This document shows positions 16,701-25,158 of a stretch of 64,000 bases of DNA, piece after piece. Position 1 is the first letter of the stretch, and each line of letters begins with the position of its first letter. The position numbers and the translations under genes are program-made. The DNA is from Fimbriimonadaceae bacterium (GTDB lineage: Bacteria > Armatimonadota > Fimbriimonadia > Fimbriimonadales > Fimbriimonadaceae), in NCBI GenBank assembly GCA_019638795.1, contig JAHBTB010000001.1:372001-436000 (forward strand), in the 5' to 3' direction. The notes under the pieces were generated by a model that saw only the letters and a program-made list of their open reading frames with translations, searched no databases and was not told the origin of the DNA.

Positions 16701-18238
16701 CGAAGCATCCCCTTGGCCCGTTGGAGCCGGGCCGACATGCGCGCCGGGCCGAGGACACTCATCAGTTCGAAGAGCCCAGGGCCGGCCGTCTTGCCCGTCA
16801 GGGCGACGCGGGTGGGGTGGACGACCGGCCCGAGCTTCTCGATGGCGTTGGCCGCCGCGTAGCCTCGGACGAGGTTTTCGCACCAGTCCGGGCTTACGGC
16901 CGACTCTCCGGACAAGGCCGTCAAGAAGGAGTCGAACATCGGGCCGACGTGCGCCTCACCAAACCACTTCTCCACCGCCTTGGGGTCGAACTGGACTTCG
17001 TCCACCATGAAGAACTCGCAGGCCGGGCCGAAGTCCGCGAGCGTGGTCACGCGCTCCTGCTCCAGCACCACGGCGGCGAGGGCGTACTCACGGTCTGCGC
17101 GCGCCCGGTCGGCAAGGGCCACGAGAGCGTTCCACGTCTTTTCGGGAGTCGTCTTGCCCAATTCTTCGTCCACCTCGGACCAGTACTGTTGGGCGTGCAC
17201 CGACTCGGTCAAAGAGACGATCGCGTCCAAGAGTTCCGGTGGGGACATCGACCGGATCGCGACACCGTTCATCCAGGTCAACTTGGCCATATCAAACCGG
17301 CCGGGGGACGCCTGAAGGCCCTTGACGTCGAACGTCTCGACAAGTTCGGTCGGCGTCATCACTTCCCTGTCCTCGCCCGGGGCCCAACCGATCAGGGCGA
17401 CAAAGTTTTTGAGCGGGTCGGGCAGGATGCCCATGGCGGCGTAGTCCAGGACGCGCGTCGCCCCGTGCCGCTTGCTCAGCTTCTTTCCGTCCGCCCCGGT
17501 GATGACGCTGCAGTGGACCCATACCGGTTGCTCCCAGCCAAAGGCCGCGATCAGGGCGGCGTGCTTCGGTGCGCTGGGAATCCATTCCTCGCCCCGGAAG
17601 ACGTGGGTGATCCCCATCAGGTGGTCGTCGACGATCGCGGCGAAATGGTAGGTGGGCATACCGTCGGCCTTGATGAGCACGGGGTCGTCGACGACGTCGG
17701 AGTCCCATTCCAGCCTGCCCCGGACGGCGTCCTCGACGGCGATCTTCTGCCCGCGGGGCACCCGGAGGCGGAGCACCGACCTCCGCCCCTCGGCTTCCGC
17801 CTGGGCGACCTTCTCCGGCGATGCGTCGCGCCAGTCACCGCCAAAGTAGCCTGTCGGTAGCTTGTTCACTTGCTGGAACGTCCGCATCTCGTCCAGTTCC
17901 TCGGGGGTGTCGTAGGCTCGGTAGGCGTGCCCGGACTCAAGGAGGCGGTCGATCCACGGTTGGTAAAGCCCGGCGGCCTGTCGCTCGCTCTGTCGGTACG
18001 GGCCGTGGGGTCCGCCCACATGGGGGCCCTCGTCGAACTCGATGCCGACCCACGCGAGGGTGCTGACGAACTCCTCCTCCGACTCGGGGTTATAGCGCGT
18101 CCGGTCGGTGTCTTCGATCCGCAGGATGTTCTGGCCCCCGTGCCGCCGACTGAACAGGTGGTCGAAGAGCGCCGTCCTCAGGGCACCGACGTGGAGAAGG
18201 CCGGTGGGCGAGGGAGCAAATCGGACGCGGACGGACAT
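16697..18238 (-). CDS. gltX: Glutamyl-tRNA synthetase
   Basis: Class I synthetase charging tRNA-Glu (and possibly tRNA-Gln for later amidation). The 513-residue protein begins VRFAPSPTGLLHVGALRTAL, containing the HIGH-type HVGA, and has LRIEDTDRTRY, GMPTYHFAAIVDDHLMGITH and the KMSKS-type KLSKRHGA. The C-terminal anticodon-binding region follows. A TACAAT hexamer 8 bases before ATG 18238 suggests leaderless transcription. hisD is coupled downstream. A longer in-frame start at 18397 would overlap the divergent gene and is rejected. Confidence 0.96.
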   Translation of the reverse strand: MSVRVRFAPSPTGLLHVGALRTALFDHLFSRRHGGQNILRIEDTDRTRYNPESEEEFVSTLAWVGIEFDEGPHVGGPHGPYRQSERQAAGLYQPWIDRLLESGHAYRAYDTPEELDEMRTFQQVNKLPTGYFGGDWRDASPEKVAQAEAEGRRSVLRLRVPRGQKIAVEDAVRGRLEWDSDVVDDPVLIKADGMPTYHFAAIVDDHLMGITHVFRGEEWIPSAPKHAALIAAFGWEQPVWVHCSVITGADGKKLSKRHGATRVLDYAAMGILPDPLKNFVALIGWAPGEDREVMTPTELVETFDVKGLQASPGRFDMAKLTWMNGVAIRSMSPPELLDAIVSLTESVHAQQYWSEVDEELGKTTPEKTWNALVALADRARADREYALAAVVLEQERVTTLADFGPACEFFMVDEVQFDPKAVEKWFGEAHVGPMFDSFLTALSGESAVSPDWCENLVRGYAAANAIEKLGPVVHPTRVALTGKTAGPGLFELMSVLGPARMSARLQRAKGMLR

Positions 18239-18264
18239 CGGCAGTGATTGTAGCGGTTCTGGCG

Positions 18265-18293
18265 TTGCGTCCCGGCGACGAGGGCTGTAAGAT
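18265..18293 (+). promoter_or_regulatory. Promoter for a leaderless transcript of the 18300 gene
   Basis: TTGCGT (18265-18270), an exact 17-base spacer and TAAGAT (18288-18293) precede ATG 18300 by only 6 bases. Transcription would start at or within a base or two of the A of ATG, leaving no room for a ribosome-binding site. It is the clearest two-element example of the window's leaderless pattern. Confidence 0.6.
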
Positions 18294-18299
18294 AGACCC

Positions 18300-18773
18300 A
18301 TGGACTGGATCCGCACCGGCGCGGTGGCGACGGCGGCCTTCGCCGCGGGCACATACGTCACTCTCCTACAGGCCGAGCAAAGTCCGGCCCTGGACATCGC
18401 TGGGCTGAAGACGATGGTGCAAGGCCTGGGTTACGAGACCAAGGACATCAACAAGGAGCCCGGCAAAGAGAAGTTCGAGTTTGTGACCAAGTCCGCCAAC
18501 TTCAACGTGCCGATCGGGGTGGAGATCAGCCCCAGCAAGAACTACGTGTGGCTGACCGTCTTTCTCGGGGCCAATTCACCGACCAAGAAGCATGAGGCCC
18601 TCTTGAAGGAAAACGCCAATATCCAACCCAGTTTCTTCTACATCACATCAAGCGGGAACTTGATGATGGCGGAAGCGATGGACAACCGCGGGATCACCGC
18701 CCCCATCATGAAGCGGTGCGTTGAGAAGCTCATCAAGGACGTCGACCGGACATCGACGTCATGGAAGGACTGA
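18300..18773 (+). CDS. Exported protein with YbjN-like fold (inferred)
   Basis: A 157-residue protein with a hydrophobic N-terminus (VATAAFAAGTYVTLLQAEQS) that could be a signal peptide. The rest has the helix-strand pattern of YbjN/type III chaperone-like proteins: an early helix LKTMVQGLGYETKDI, antiparallel strands (EFVTK, VPIGVEISPS, YVWLTVFLG), then a helix ending MKRCVEKLIKDV. The fold assignment is inference and no function is claimed. It is divergent from gltX and ends at a strong hairpin shared with the convergent PEP-CTERM gene. Confidence 0.65.
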   Translation: MDWIRTGAVATAAFAAGTYVTLLQAEQSPALDIAGLKTMVQGLGYETKDINKEPGKEKFEFVTKSANFNVPIGVEISPSKNYVWLTVFLGANSPTKKHEALLKENANIQPSFFYITSSGNLMMAEAMDNRGITAPIMKRCVEKLIKDVDRTSTSWKD

Positions 18774-18793
18774 GTCGGGCAGTTCGCCGATCA

Positions 18794-18832
18794 TTTGGCC
18801 CCGCCGCTTGGAGACCGTGCGGCGGGGCCAAA
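18794..18832. terminator. Probable bidirectional terminator hairpin
   Basis: A perfect 14-bp stem, TTTGGCCCCGCCGC (18794-18807) with GCGGCGGGGCCAAA (18819-18832), and an 11-base loop lie between two convergent genes. The stem ends are A/T pairs, but no long T-tract is present on either strand. Position and symmetry argue for termination in both directions. Confidence 0.65.
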
Positions 18833-18852
18833 ATTCGTTGCTTGGGTGACTT

Positions 18853-19506
18853 CTATTTCTTGCGGCGACGCAAGAGGGCCAGCCCACCGACCGCCATGAC
18901 CGACAGACTGGCGGGCTCGGGAACCGACTCGACACCGTATTCAAAGTTGTCGAGCCCCCAACCACCGACACCCGACCCATCGAATTGGATCTTCGTGAAG
19001 TTCAGGCCGTTCTCGGCGACCAAACCGAAGAACTCCGCTGAGTCACCCGAGGCCCCGGTCGATTCGGTTGAGAACACGTGCGTCGAGCCGTCCGAAAAGG
19101 TGACCTTGATGTCGGTTCCCGAGGAGTCAATGTCATACGCCCCGAAGTAGAGGGCGGGGGTTGCAAAGTTCAAATCCACGTACGACGATTCGTTATGGAA
19201 AAGCCCGCGGTCACCGATGGGGTTGGAACCACCAAAGGCGCCAGCACCCTTGATCAGGAGGCCTCCCGTACCCGAGTTGTGCAGGGTCGCCCCACCTCCG
19301 ATTGCCGCCCCTTCCATATCCGTGTCCAAGTCGTAGGACTCAAAGTCCTGCAGATACTGCCCGTTGGCCACTCCGGCCGCAGCCAAAAAGGCGGTGCGAC
19401 TGGAGGCATTGTTGGCAGGTTCAATGGCGTTGAAGAACTGCGTGGCGTTGGCCGACGCACAGACGACTAAGGTTATTCCCGTTAATGTTAGTTTTGCTTG
19501 CATCAT
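18853..19506 (-). CDS. PEP-CTERM sorting-signal protein
   Basis: A 217-residue secreted protein, probably cell-surface or extracellular. It has an N-terminal signal peptide (KLTLTGITLVVCASANA). The middle is a beta-rich, Gly/Ser/Asp-rich domain ending with GWGLDNFEYG, which resembles other PEP-CTERM domains. The C-terminus is VPEPASLSVMAVGGLALLRRRKK-like: a VPEP motif, one hydrophobic helix and a basic tail, the recognition signal of exosortase-type systems. No exosortase gene is in the window. GGGAGAG lies just before the two consecutive ATG codons at 19506 and 19503. Confidence 0.85.
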   Translation of the reverse strand: MMQAKLTLTGITLVVCASANATQFFNAIEPANNASSRTAFLAAAGVANGQYLQDFESYDLDTDMEGAAIGGGATLHNSGTGGLLIKGAGAFGGSNPIGDRGLFHNESSYVDLNFATPALYFGAYDIDSSGTDIKVTFSDGSTHVFSTESTGASGDSAEFFGLVAENGLNFTKIQFDGSGVGGWGLDNFEYGVESVPEPASLSVMAVGGLALLRRRKK

Positions 19507-19643
19507 CGCTCTCCCGAACTGACAAAGCAAGGTTAATTTACTACAAGAATCGTCTCGGGATGGCCCGCAAATTCACTGGGTCTGCCGCCGCCGTCGGCGC
19601 TCGCTCGCGCCGGGCGTCCGACCGGGTAAAAAACGCAGACCAT

Positions 19644-20510
19644 ATGGCGCGGGTCGGCTTTGTCGGATTGGGGGTGATGGGCGGGCCGATGGCCGCCCAC
19701 CTGGCACGGGCCGGACACCAGGTGACGGTATGGAACCGCACCGCCGGCAAAGCGTCTTTGGCCATCGAAGCGGGTGCCCGTGAGTCCGAAAGCCTGGCCA
19801 AGTTGCCGAAGGACTGCGACATCGTCTGCATCTGCGTGGGCCGGACCGAGGACGTCCAGGAGGTCTTGGCCCAGATGCTCCCCGCCTCCGCACCCGGCAC
19901 GCTGTTCATCGACCATTCCACGATCTCGCCGAAGGGCGCCCAGCAGATCCACTCCCACCTCGCCGCCCGGGAGCGCAGGTTCCTCGACGCTCCGATCACG
20001 GGCGGCTCGATGGGAGCCCAGAAGGGTCAACTGACCATCTTTGTCGGTGGGGCCCAAAAGGACTTCGACGAAGCGGCCCCGGTCCTTGACGCTTATGCCA
20101 GGCGGGCCGCCTTGGTCGGCGGGCCCGGGGCCGGCCAAATGATGAAAGCGGCCAACCAGATCGCTGTCGGAGGGGCGTTGCTCGCCCTGTGCGAGAGCCT
20201 TGCCTTTGCCCAAAAGGCCGGGCTCGACCTTGCGACGACCCGGGAGCTGCTTGCCACCGGGGCGGCCGGGTCTTGGGCGTTCGAAAACTACGGGCCCAAG
20301 ATCCTTGCCCGCGACTGGTCACCCGGCTTCTCTGTCGACAACCAACTCAAGGACTTCGGTTACTGCCATGAGGCGGCGGCCCTGACCGGCGCGGCACTGC
20401 CGGGCATGACGGCGGTGGAGGACTACCTCAAGCAGTTGCAGGCCGAGGGACGCGGAGCCGACACGACCGCCGCCGTCTTTGAAGTCCTCGAACGAGAAGG
20501 CCGGCAGTGA
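19644..20510 (+). CDS. 3-hydroxyisobutyrate dehydrogenase-family oxidoreductase
   Basis: A 288-residue NAD(P)-dependent beta-hydroxyacid dehydrogenase. The N-terminal Rossmann motif is VGFVGLGVMGGPMAAHLARA (4-23). DAPITGGSMGAQKGQL is the substrate-binding signature, and GPGAGQMMKAANQ contains the catalytic Lys near residue 172. Which hydroxyacid it oxidises (3-hydroxyisobutyrate, tartronate semialdehyde, glyoxylate or succinic semialdehyde) cannot be told. It overlaps the ABC ATPase gene by GTGA and so heads a four-gene operon with a nucleoside-type importer. Confidence 0.88.
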   Translation: MARVGFVGLGVMGGPMAAHLARAGHQVTVWNRTAGKASLAIEAGARESESLAKLPKDCDIVCICVGRTEDVQEVLAQMLPASAPGTLFIDHSTISPKGAQQIHSHLAARERRFLDAPITGGSMGAQKGQLTIFVGGAQKDFDEAAPVLDAYARRAALVGGPGAGQMMKAANQIAVGGALLALCESLAFAQKAGLDLATTRELLATGAAGSWAFENYGPKILARDWSPGFSVDNQLKDFGYCHEAAALTGAALPGMTAVEDYLKQLQAEGRGADTTAAVFEVLEREGRQ

Positions 20511-22030
20511 CCGAGGGCCGACACCTCCCGCCGGGAGGACCGCGCGTGGAAATGCGGGGGGTGACCCAAGACTTCGGCCCGGTGAGGGCTTTGGACGCGG
20601 TCGACCTGACGGTCGAAAAGGGCACCGTCCACGCCTTGCTCGGCGAGAACGGCGCGGGCAAGACGACCCTGATGCGCGTTCTCTACGGGGCATTGCGGCC
20701 GACTGCCGGAGAGGTGAGGCTGGACGGGGTGGCGGTGCGCTTTCGCAACCCGGCCGAAGCCATCGCCGCCGGAGTCGGTATGGTCAGCCAGCATTACGCG
20801 ATCATTCCTGAACTTTCCGCCATCGACAACTTGATGCTGGGCGCCGAGCCAGGTGCCTTGCTCAACCGGCCTGAGGCAGTGTTGCGGGCCGACCAACTGG
20901 CCCAAGACATGGGCTTTTCGTTTGAGTGGGACGCCCCGGCGGCCGGGCTGGGGCCGGCCGGCGCCCAGAAACTAGAGATCCTCAAGCTCTTGTGGCGACA
21001 GGCCGACATCATGGTCCTCGACGAACCGACCGCGATGCTGTCGCCCGAGGACGCCGACTCCTTGTACGGCAGCTTGCGCAAACTGGCCGGCCAAGGCCGC
21101 AGCGTCATCGTCGTCACCCATCGACTCGCCGAAGTCACCCAGTACTGCGACCATGTCACCGTCCTGCGCCAGGGCAAGAACGTCGCGTCGTTCCCGGTCG
21201 GGGAGAAGACACAAGACGAGACCGCCGAGTTGATCGTCGGGAAAGCGCTCACTCAAACCACCCGACCCGACGTGTCCGCAGGCACCCCCGTCCTCGTCGC
21301 CCACGACCTGCGGGTCCGTGGTGACCGGGGCGACATGGCCGTCAACGGCACGTCGCTGACCCTCGCGGCCGGTGAGGTCGTCGGGCTGGCCGGTGTCGAC
21401 GGCAGCGGTCAACGAGAGCTGGTCCAGGCCCTGGTCGGAGTCCGTCCGCTCGTGACCGGGCAAGTGACCTTGGGCGGACACGACGTCAGCCGTGCCACGG
21501 CACGGGCGCGCATCGAAAGCGGCCTCCGCTGCATCCCGGAAGACCGCCACGAAGAGGGGGTCGTCGACGACTTCGACCTGGTCGCGAACGCCCTGCTGGG
21601 TCACCAACGGCTCGCCGCGTTCCGACGCGGCCCGGTCCTGGACAAGGCGGCGTCGCTGGCCCTGGCCACGCGGGTGGCCAGCCGCTTCGAGACCAAGCAT
21701 TCCAGCCTTGGTCAAAAGATGAGCGAACTGAGCGGCGGCAACCAGCAGCGGTTTGTGAACGCCCGCGCCATGGCCCACGAGGCCAGGGCCCTTGTCGCGT
21801 TCCAACCTGTCCGCGGTCTCGACATCGAAGCGACCCGGCGGGTCTACGCTGCCTTCAGGGAGTTTGTCAGTGCGGGCGGCACGGTGCTGGTGGTCTCGTT
21901 CGACCTTGACGAGCTCCTTGAGTTTTGCGACCGGATGCTGGTGATGCACCACGGTCGATTGGCCAGCCCGCCCGAGGGTAAGGGACGTGACCGGGTCACG
22001 ATCGGCGCGATGATGGTGGGGACGGCATGA
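20507..22030 (+). CDS. ABC importer ATPase, nucleoside/simple-sugar type, two fused NBDs
   Basis: A 507-residue ATPase with two nucleotide-binding domains, as in NupO/YufO and RbsA. NBD1 has a good Walker A (GENGAGKTT) and Walker B (IMVLDEPTAML), but its signature region reads LGPAGAQKLEIL instead of the usual SVGxQQRVEIL. NBD2 has LSGGNQQRF intact but a non-canonical Walker A (VDGSGQREL). One composite ATP site therefore looks complete and the other degenerate. The GTG start overlaps the preceding stop, and the end overlaps the permease gene by ATGA. Confidence 0.9.
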   Translation: MTEGRHLPPGGPRVEMRGVTQDFGPVRALDAVDLTVEKGTVHALLGENGAGKTTLMRVLYGALRPTAGEVRLDGVAVRFRNPAEAIAAGVGMVSQHYAIIPELSAIDNLMLGAEPGALLNRPEAVLRADQLAQDMGFSFEWDAPAAGLGPAGAQKLEILKLLWRQADIMVLDEPTAMLSPEDADSLYGSLRKLAGQGRSVIVVTHRLAEVTQYCDHVTVLRQGKNVASFPVGEKTQDETAELIVGKALTQTTRPDVSAGTPVLVAHDLRVRGDRGDMAVNGTSLTLAAGEVVGLAGVDGSGQRELVQALVGVRPLVTGQVTLGGHDVSRATARARIESGLRCIPEDRHEEGVVDDFDLVANALLGHQRLAAFRRGPVLDKAASLALATRVASRFETKHSSLGQKMSELSGGNQQRFVNARAMAHEARALVAFQPVRGLDIEATRRVYAAFREFVSAGGTVLVVSFDLDELLEFCDRMLVMHHGRLASPPEGKGRDRVTIGAMMVGTA

Positions 22031-23025
22031 ACGCCCGACTTGGGTGGCTTGTCCTCGCCGGGGCGGGACTCGTGTGGGCGGTGGTCGCGAGCACGGGGAC
22101 TCCCGTACCGGACGCCTTGCGCGAGATGTTCACGGGTGCGTTCGGTACCCCCGCCGGTTGGCGCGAGACCTTCAAGGAGTCCACCCCGTTGCTGGTCCTT
22201 GGCGCTTCAGTCTTCTGGGCCCTAAAGGCCGGTTTGTTTAACATTGGGGCCGACGGCCAGTACGTAGTCGGTGGACTGGCCGCCGCCGTCGTGGGGCTCC
22301 GCGTCCCCGGGCCGGCCGGCGTCTTGACCGGCACTTTGGCCGGGGTAGGTGCCGGGGCGGCATGGGCGTTCCTGCCCGGATGGATCAAGGCTTACCGGGG
22401 CGGGCACGAGGTCATCACCACGATCATGATGAACAACATCGGCCGCCTGATGGCGACGGCCTTGGCCGCTGGCGTCCTCAAGGCCCCGGGCCAGCAGAAC
22501 GCGGAGACGCCCCTCCTACCCGACGCCACGACCCTCCCTAACCTTGTCCACAACGGGGCGTTCCGGCTCAGTTGGGCGTTCCCCATCGGCCTCTTGGTCG
22601 TCGTCGGCATGGCTTTCTACTTTGGCCGGACGGTCGGCGGATTCGAGGCTTCGGCGACCGGCGCCAACCCGCGGGCGTCGCGCTTCGCCGGGATCGACGT
22701 GCGCACCGCCACGTTGCGGGCGATGCTGGCCAGCGGCGCGGTGGCCGGATTGGCCGGGGCTCTCCAGGTCTTTGCGGTCAAGCACCAGTTCAACGCCGAC
22801 TTCAGTCCAGGGTACGGGTTCGACGCCTTGGGCGTCGCCCTCCTCGCCGCCGGACAGGCTTGGATCGTGATCCCGAGCGCCCTCCTCTTCGGCGCGCTCG
22901 CGCGAGGCACGTCCGCCCTGTCGATTTTGGGCGTCCCCAAGGGGCTTAACGGGGTGCTGCTCGGCATCGTCGTGCTTGTCTTTGCCGCGGTGCGGTACCG
23001 GAAGGAGGTGGCGGCCCGTGGTTAG
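22027..23025 (+). CDS. ABC transporter permease, NupP/YufP type
   Basis: A 332-residue membrane permease of the branched-chain/simple-sugar superfamily, close in pattern to the first nucleoside permease. Family blocks are LKAGLFNIGADGQYVVGG, the coupling-helix region GGHEVITTIMMNNIG (usually HEVIxTIMLN), and FGRTVGGFEASATGANPRAS with ARFAGI-like continuation. About eight to ten hydrophobic segments are present. It pairs with the following permease as a heterodimer and is coupled on both sides by overlaps. Confidence 0.88.
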   Translation: MNARLGWLVLAGAGLVWAVVASTGTPVPDALREMFTGAFGTPAGWRETFKESTPLLVLGASVFWALKAGLFNIGADGQYVVGGLAAAVVGLRVPGPAGVLTGTLAGVGAGAAWAFLPGWIKAYRGGHEVITTIMMNNIGRLMATALAAGVLKAPGQQNAETPLLPDATTLPNLVHNGAFRLSWAFPIGLLVVVGMAFYFGRTVGGFEASATGANPRASRFAGIDVRTATLRAMLASGAVAGLAGALQVFAVKHQFNADFSPGYGFDALGVALLAAGQAWIVIPSALLFGALARGTSALSILGVPKGLNGVLLGIVVLVFAAVRYRKEVAARG

Positions 23026-23872
23026 CCCGATCGTCCAACTCGCCGTGAGCACGGCGATCTTTAGCGCCCCGTTGGTGCTGGGCGGTCTCGGCGCCCTGGC
23101 CAGTGAGCGGTCCGGGGTCATCAACATCGGCATCGAGGGCAAGATGCTCTTCGCCGCTTGGGCGGCGGCGTTCGGCGGCCTCGTCTCGGGCAACCCGGTG
23201 GTCGGGCTGGTGTGCGCCATCTTGGCCGCGACGGTGGTCAGCCAGGCCCACTGGGCGCTCACCCAACTCTTTGGTATCGACCATGTCATCAGCGGCATGG
23301 GCCTCAACGCGGTGGCGGCCGGGGCGACCTCGTTGCTCAGCAAGACCTTGCTGGCGCCATACGCCGGGGCCAAGGCGGCGGCACTACCCTTACCGTTCTT
23401 CTGGGTGGCCGCCGTCCTCGCCGCCCTGGGGGCGGCCTTTGTCCTCCATCGGACGCGGGGCGGCCTGCACCTTTTGGCGGTGGGTCACGACCCCGACAAG
23501 GCCCGCCAAGCCGGATTGCGACCGGTCGCCGTCCGGTTCAAGGCCCTCTTATTCACCGGCCTCCTCGCCGGACTGGCGGGGGCCTTGCTGATCAGCAACG
23601 CGAGGGGCTTCACCGACAACATGACCTCCGGCAGAGGCTATATCGCCCTTGCCGCGCTCATCCTGGGCGGGTGGCGGCCCTGGCCGACGTTCGCCGCCTG
23701 CCTCCTCTTTGGGTTCGCCGACGCCTTACAACTCCAGTTCCAAGGCACGCCCTTGTGGGGGGCGTCGATCCCCGTGGAGGCTTGGCAGTGCCTCCCCTAT
23801 GTCGCGACGGTCGTCGCCCTGGCCGCCAAGTGGGGTGGCACGAAGGCCCCTGCCGGCCTCGGTCGCCCCTAG
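23018..23872 (+). CDS. ABC transporter permease, NupQ/YufQ type
   Basis: A 284-residue second permease. Its motifs include LGALASERSGVINIGIEGKM, a hallmark of the second nucleoside-type permease, then GIDHVISGMGLNAVAAG, LHLLAVGHDPDKARQAG and SGRGYIALAALILGGWRPW. GTG 23018 has a strong AGGAGG 9 bases upstream and overlaps the first permease gene by 8 bases. An in-frame ATG at 22976 is rejected because it would add residues inside the neighbouring gene. No BMP-type substrate-binding lipoprotein is adjacent. Confidence 0.88.
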   Translation: MVSPIVQLAVSTAIFSAPLVLGGLGALASERSGVINIGIEGKMLFAAWAAAFGGLVSGNPVVGLVCAILAATVVSQAHWALTQLFGIDHVISGMGLNAVAAGATSLLSKTLLAPYAGAKAAALPLPFFWVAAVLAALGAAFVLHRTRGGLHLLAVGHDPDKARQAGLRPVAVRFKALLFTGLLAGLAGALLISNARGFTDNMTSGRGYIALAALILGGWRPWPTFAACLLFGFADALQLQFQGTPLWGASIPVEAWQCLPYVATVVALAAKWGGTKAPAGLGRP

Positions 23873-23904
23873 ATTTCCACCGAACGGCTTATAATCAGGT
23901 CAAG

Positions 23905-25158
23905 ATGGTGATCGGACTGCTGCTCTTGGCGACCAAGGGCGACACGGTGGACCAGACGTTGCTCCGGGTCGCGGCGGTGCACGAGGCGCTGGGCACGGCC
24001 GTCTTCCGGGCCGACTCCAAGTCCGTCGTCGACGGGGTTGCCCAGTCGGTGCGCTACGAAGTCAGCTACATGCGGCCCGGCGACTTCACGATCAAGCAGA
24101 CGACCCTCGGCTCCGCCGACCCGGTCCGCATCCTGAGCAAGTCCGGGAACAGGCTTCTCGTCTTTGACCCGCGCACCAAACAGTACGCCCGCCGCATCTT
24201 CAAGGGCGAGGTGGGCATCGTCGACGCCGTCGGGGCTTCGGGGTTCCAAATCGACCCCTTGGTCATCGAGATGATCAAGCCGGGCGGGATGGGCGAATGG
24301 GTCGAGCAGTTCAAGCAACTCCGCAACTGGAAGCTTCAACCCACCGGGCCGAACTGGAAACTGACCCTGACGGGCGGCGCCGGAGAAGCCACCATCGACG
24401 TCCAAGCCGCGACAGGACGGCTCGCCGGACTGCACGCCAAGGTGGGCAGTAAGACGACCGACTGGACCATCACCTACCCGTCGGGCAAACACGCCGCGTT
24501 CCGCACGCCGAGCGGTTCATACGAGGTCGCCGAAATCGACCCGTCGCTGCTCAATCCTACTTACGCCGACTCGGAAGCCCGTCGTGCGATTGAGAAGGTC
24601 TTCAGAGCATTTGACCGACCGAAGGCCTTGGCCGTCAAAGTCTCCTCTGGCGAGCGCCAGTACAGCGTCTGGTATCGGCCCGGCGGCATCCGACAGAGCG
24701 ACGGGAACACCGACTGGAGCCTGGTGAAAGGCGAACTGACCGTGGTCGACCACGCCACCACGTACCGCGGCAAGAGCAGCGTCCGCGAGACCATCGACCG
24801 GCTGCCCCAGACCCGGAGCCGGGTCGAACCCTTGACCAGGGCGCTCATGAAGGGCCAGAACTATTTCCGACTTCTACTCGGTTCGGGTGAGCGCGTGAAG
24901 ACTTCGGGCAAAACCCAGATCGAGGGGTCTGAGTGCACCATCCTCACCGCCAACGGGAGGGTCGCCGAGACCACCTTGATCGTCCGCGACCGCGACGGGT
25001 ACGTCCTCAGTCTTTCCACCCGGCCGCTGGGTAGCGGCAATGTGACGGGCACAGACACCTCGTTTTCTTATTTGCCAACGTCCGACGCCGGTGCCCTGAG
25101 GGTCTCGGGGACGGGCCGGGAACGTCCGATCAGCGACCTGCGGCTTTCTCGGGACTGA
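23905..25158 (+). CDS. Exported protein of LolA-like / DUF2092-like pattern
   Basis: A 417-residue protein. A short hydrophobic start (MVIGLLLLATKGD) may be a weak export signal. It seems to contain two similar beta-rich units: one around residues 40-210 (YEVSYMRPGDFTIKQ, LLVFDPRTKQYARR, IDVQAATGRLAGLHA) and one around 230-410 (QYSVWYRPGG, ILTANGRVAETTLIVRDRDG). Such 'lipoprotein-sorting' curved sheets are known from LolA/LolB-like proteins; the assignment is inference. TATAAT lies 9 bases before ATG. Its 3' end overlaps the convergent S41 gene by 29 bases. Confidence 0.6.
   Translation: MVIGLLLLATKGDTVDQTLLRVAAVHEALGTAVFRADSKSVVDGVAQSVRYEVSYMRPGDFTIKQTTLGSADPVRILSKSGNRLLVFDPRTKQYARRIFKGEVGIVDAVGASGFQIDPLVIEMIKPGGMGEWVEQFKQLRNWKLQPTGPNWKLTLTGGAGEATIDVQAATGRLAGLHAKVGSKTTDWTITYPSGKHAAFRTPSGSYEVAEIDPSLLNPTYADSEARRAIEKVFRAFDRPKALAVKVSSGERQYSVWYRPGGIRQSDGNTDWSLVKGELTVVDHATTYRGKSSVRETIDRLPQTRSRVEPLTRALMKGQNYFRLLLGSGERVKTSGKTQIEGSECTILTANGRVAETTLIVRDRDGYVLSLSTRPLGSGNVTGTDTSFSYLPTSDAGALRVSGTGRERPISDLRLSRD

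Noticed and set aside
23158-23904. Upstream extension of the LolA-like gene frame through the permease gene
   Set aside because: The permease in the other frame has strong homology; the extension is Arg/Pro/Gly-rich noise. ATG 23905 follows a TATAAT.
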